DNA of 64,000 nt from Sphingobacterium griseoflavum (GTDB lineage: Bacteria > Bacteroidota > Bacteroidia > Sphingobacteriales > Sphingobacteriaceae): assembly GCF_014653155.1 (NCBI RefSeq), contig NZ_BNAF01000014.1:37304-101303 (forward strand), in the 5' to 3' direction. Positions 63,431-64,000 of this stretch are shown one piece after another; the first letter of the stretch is position 1, and the number at the start of each line of letters is the position of its first letter. The notes beneath the pieces were generated by a model that was not told the origin of the DNA, did not search any database, and saw only the letters and a list, made by a program, of their open reading frames with translations. The translations under genes were made by a program, and so were the position numbers.

Positions 63431-64000
63431 ATGAAAATATTAAGGAAAATATGTTTAGGGTTGCTGTTGACATTGCCGCTGATTGGACTTGGGCAGGTGG
63501 CAGATAGCCTTGTTTCTGTAGAGGACGTCGTGTTTACGGATGGGGCAACGGATACAGCGGCTCGTGTTGGAGAGATAGATTCGCTCCAAGAAGTTCCTGA
63601 GGACCTCATTTTTACGGATGGCGAAGCGGACAGTGTGGCCCAAGATAGCGTATCGCTGTCGGATGCCGGTCTGCCGGCGGATAGCAAACCGGAGAAACAA
63701 TCGCTTTGGGGGATCTTTATAGCCGGCCTGATCGGTGGCTTCGCCGCTTTCATCATGCCCTGCATCTTCCCGATGGTGCCCCTAACGGTGAGCTTCTTCA
63801 CCAAGCGCTCGGGCTCCCGCGGCAAAGGGGTGTCGCAGGCCCTGCTCTATGGGCTGTTCATCATTGTGATCTATGTCGCGCTGGGGATGTTCATCTCCAT
63901 TACCTTCGGCAGCGATGCGCTCAACGCACTTTCCACCAACGGGGTGTTCAATTTTCTGTTCTTCCTGATCCTGCTGGTCTTTGCGGCCTCCTTCTTTGGG
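63431..64000 (+). CDS. DsbD-type thiol:disulfide interchange protein, 5' part (cut by window end)
   Basis: An open frame of 190 codons runs to the window edge without a stop. It has a Sec signal (LGLLLTLPLIGLG), then an acidic linker of about 75 residues with two similar elements (EDVVFTDG, EDLIFTDG). Membrane helices follow: LWGIFIAGLIGGFAAFIMPC with the conserved Cys, then FPMVPLTVSFFTKR and LLYGLFIIVIYVALG. The membrane part is the DsbD/CcdA electron-transfer domain; the usual N-terminal folded DsbD domain is absent. A C-terminal thioredoxin domain, if present, lies outside the window. Confidence 0.82.
   Translation, partial: MKILRKICLGLLLTLPLIGLGQVADSLVSVEDVVFTDGATDTAARVGEIDSLQEVPEDLIFTDGEADSVAQDSVSLSDAGLPADSKPEKQSLWGIFIAGLIGGFAAFIMPCIFPMVPLTVSFFTKRSGSRGKGVSQALLYGLFIIVIYVALGMFISITFGSDALNALSTNGVFNFLFFLILLVFAASFFG

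Overview
The window looks like a chromosomal stretch of a Bacteroidota bacterium, most likely Sphingobacteriaceae (Sphingobacterium-like). The signs are three SusC/SusD pairs, DUF4270 and DUF1343 proteins, many lipoproteins, almost no Shine-Dalgarno sequences, and the Bacteroidota promoter -7 element TAnnTTTG ahead of several genes and the tRNA. No phage, insertion sequence, CRISPR array or integrase was found.

Layout. 0-6.8 kb: envelope polysaccharide genes (two glycosyltransferases, FkbM methyltransferase, Wzx-type flippase, asparagine-synthase-like ATP-pyrophosphatase, CapA-like phosphatase) and a DUF3820 gene. 6.8-12.1 kb: DeoR regulator, a protein with near-identical 126-bp tandem repeats, yebC, an L-threonine dehydrogenase-type SDR, and a secreted lamin-tail-domain protein. 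12.2-18.8 kb: asd, a DUF4270/kelch lipoprotein operon, and a divergent histidine kinase/response regulator pair followed by pncA. Between the divergent units lie two copies of a 27-bp sequence, each with three GTTA half-sites at 10-bp spacing. 19-31.2 kb: housekeeping genes (TetR, NagZ-like GH3, sdaA, YycJ-like MBL hydrolase, HTH protein, lipB, hflX, recG, EamA transporter, ridA), two paralogous small lipoproteins and a 44-aa membrane protein.

31.4-61.6 kb is the notable part: a dense group of genes that reads as a peptidoglycan/N-acetylmuramic acid utilisation locus. It holds nagA, two GHL10 (DigH-related) lipoproteins, an amidase_2 lipoprotein, three SusC/SusD pairs, two NamZ-type (DUF1343) exo-muramidases, a DUF4623-like lipoprotein, a metallophosphoesterase/PQQ-propeller fusion, murQ and a sodium:solute symporter, with tRNA-Val(GAC) embedded. 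Inferred flow: GHL10 enzymes and amidase trim wall fragments at or outside the outer membrane; SusC/D pairs import them; NamZ and the NagZ-like enzyme (19.7 kb) release MurNAc and GlcNAc; the symporter brings sugar into the cytoplasm; MurQ converts MurNAc-6-P to GlcNAc-6-P; NagA gives GlcN-6-P. The MurNAc kinase this needs is not in the window. NamZ plus SusCD appears as a duplicated module.

61.7-64 kb: Lrp/AsnC regulator, divergent cysteine-synthase-like gene, and the 5' part of a DsbD-type gene cut by the window end. Assignments rest on motif recognition by eye; no database search was possible.
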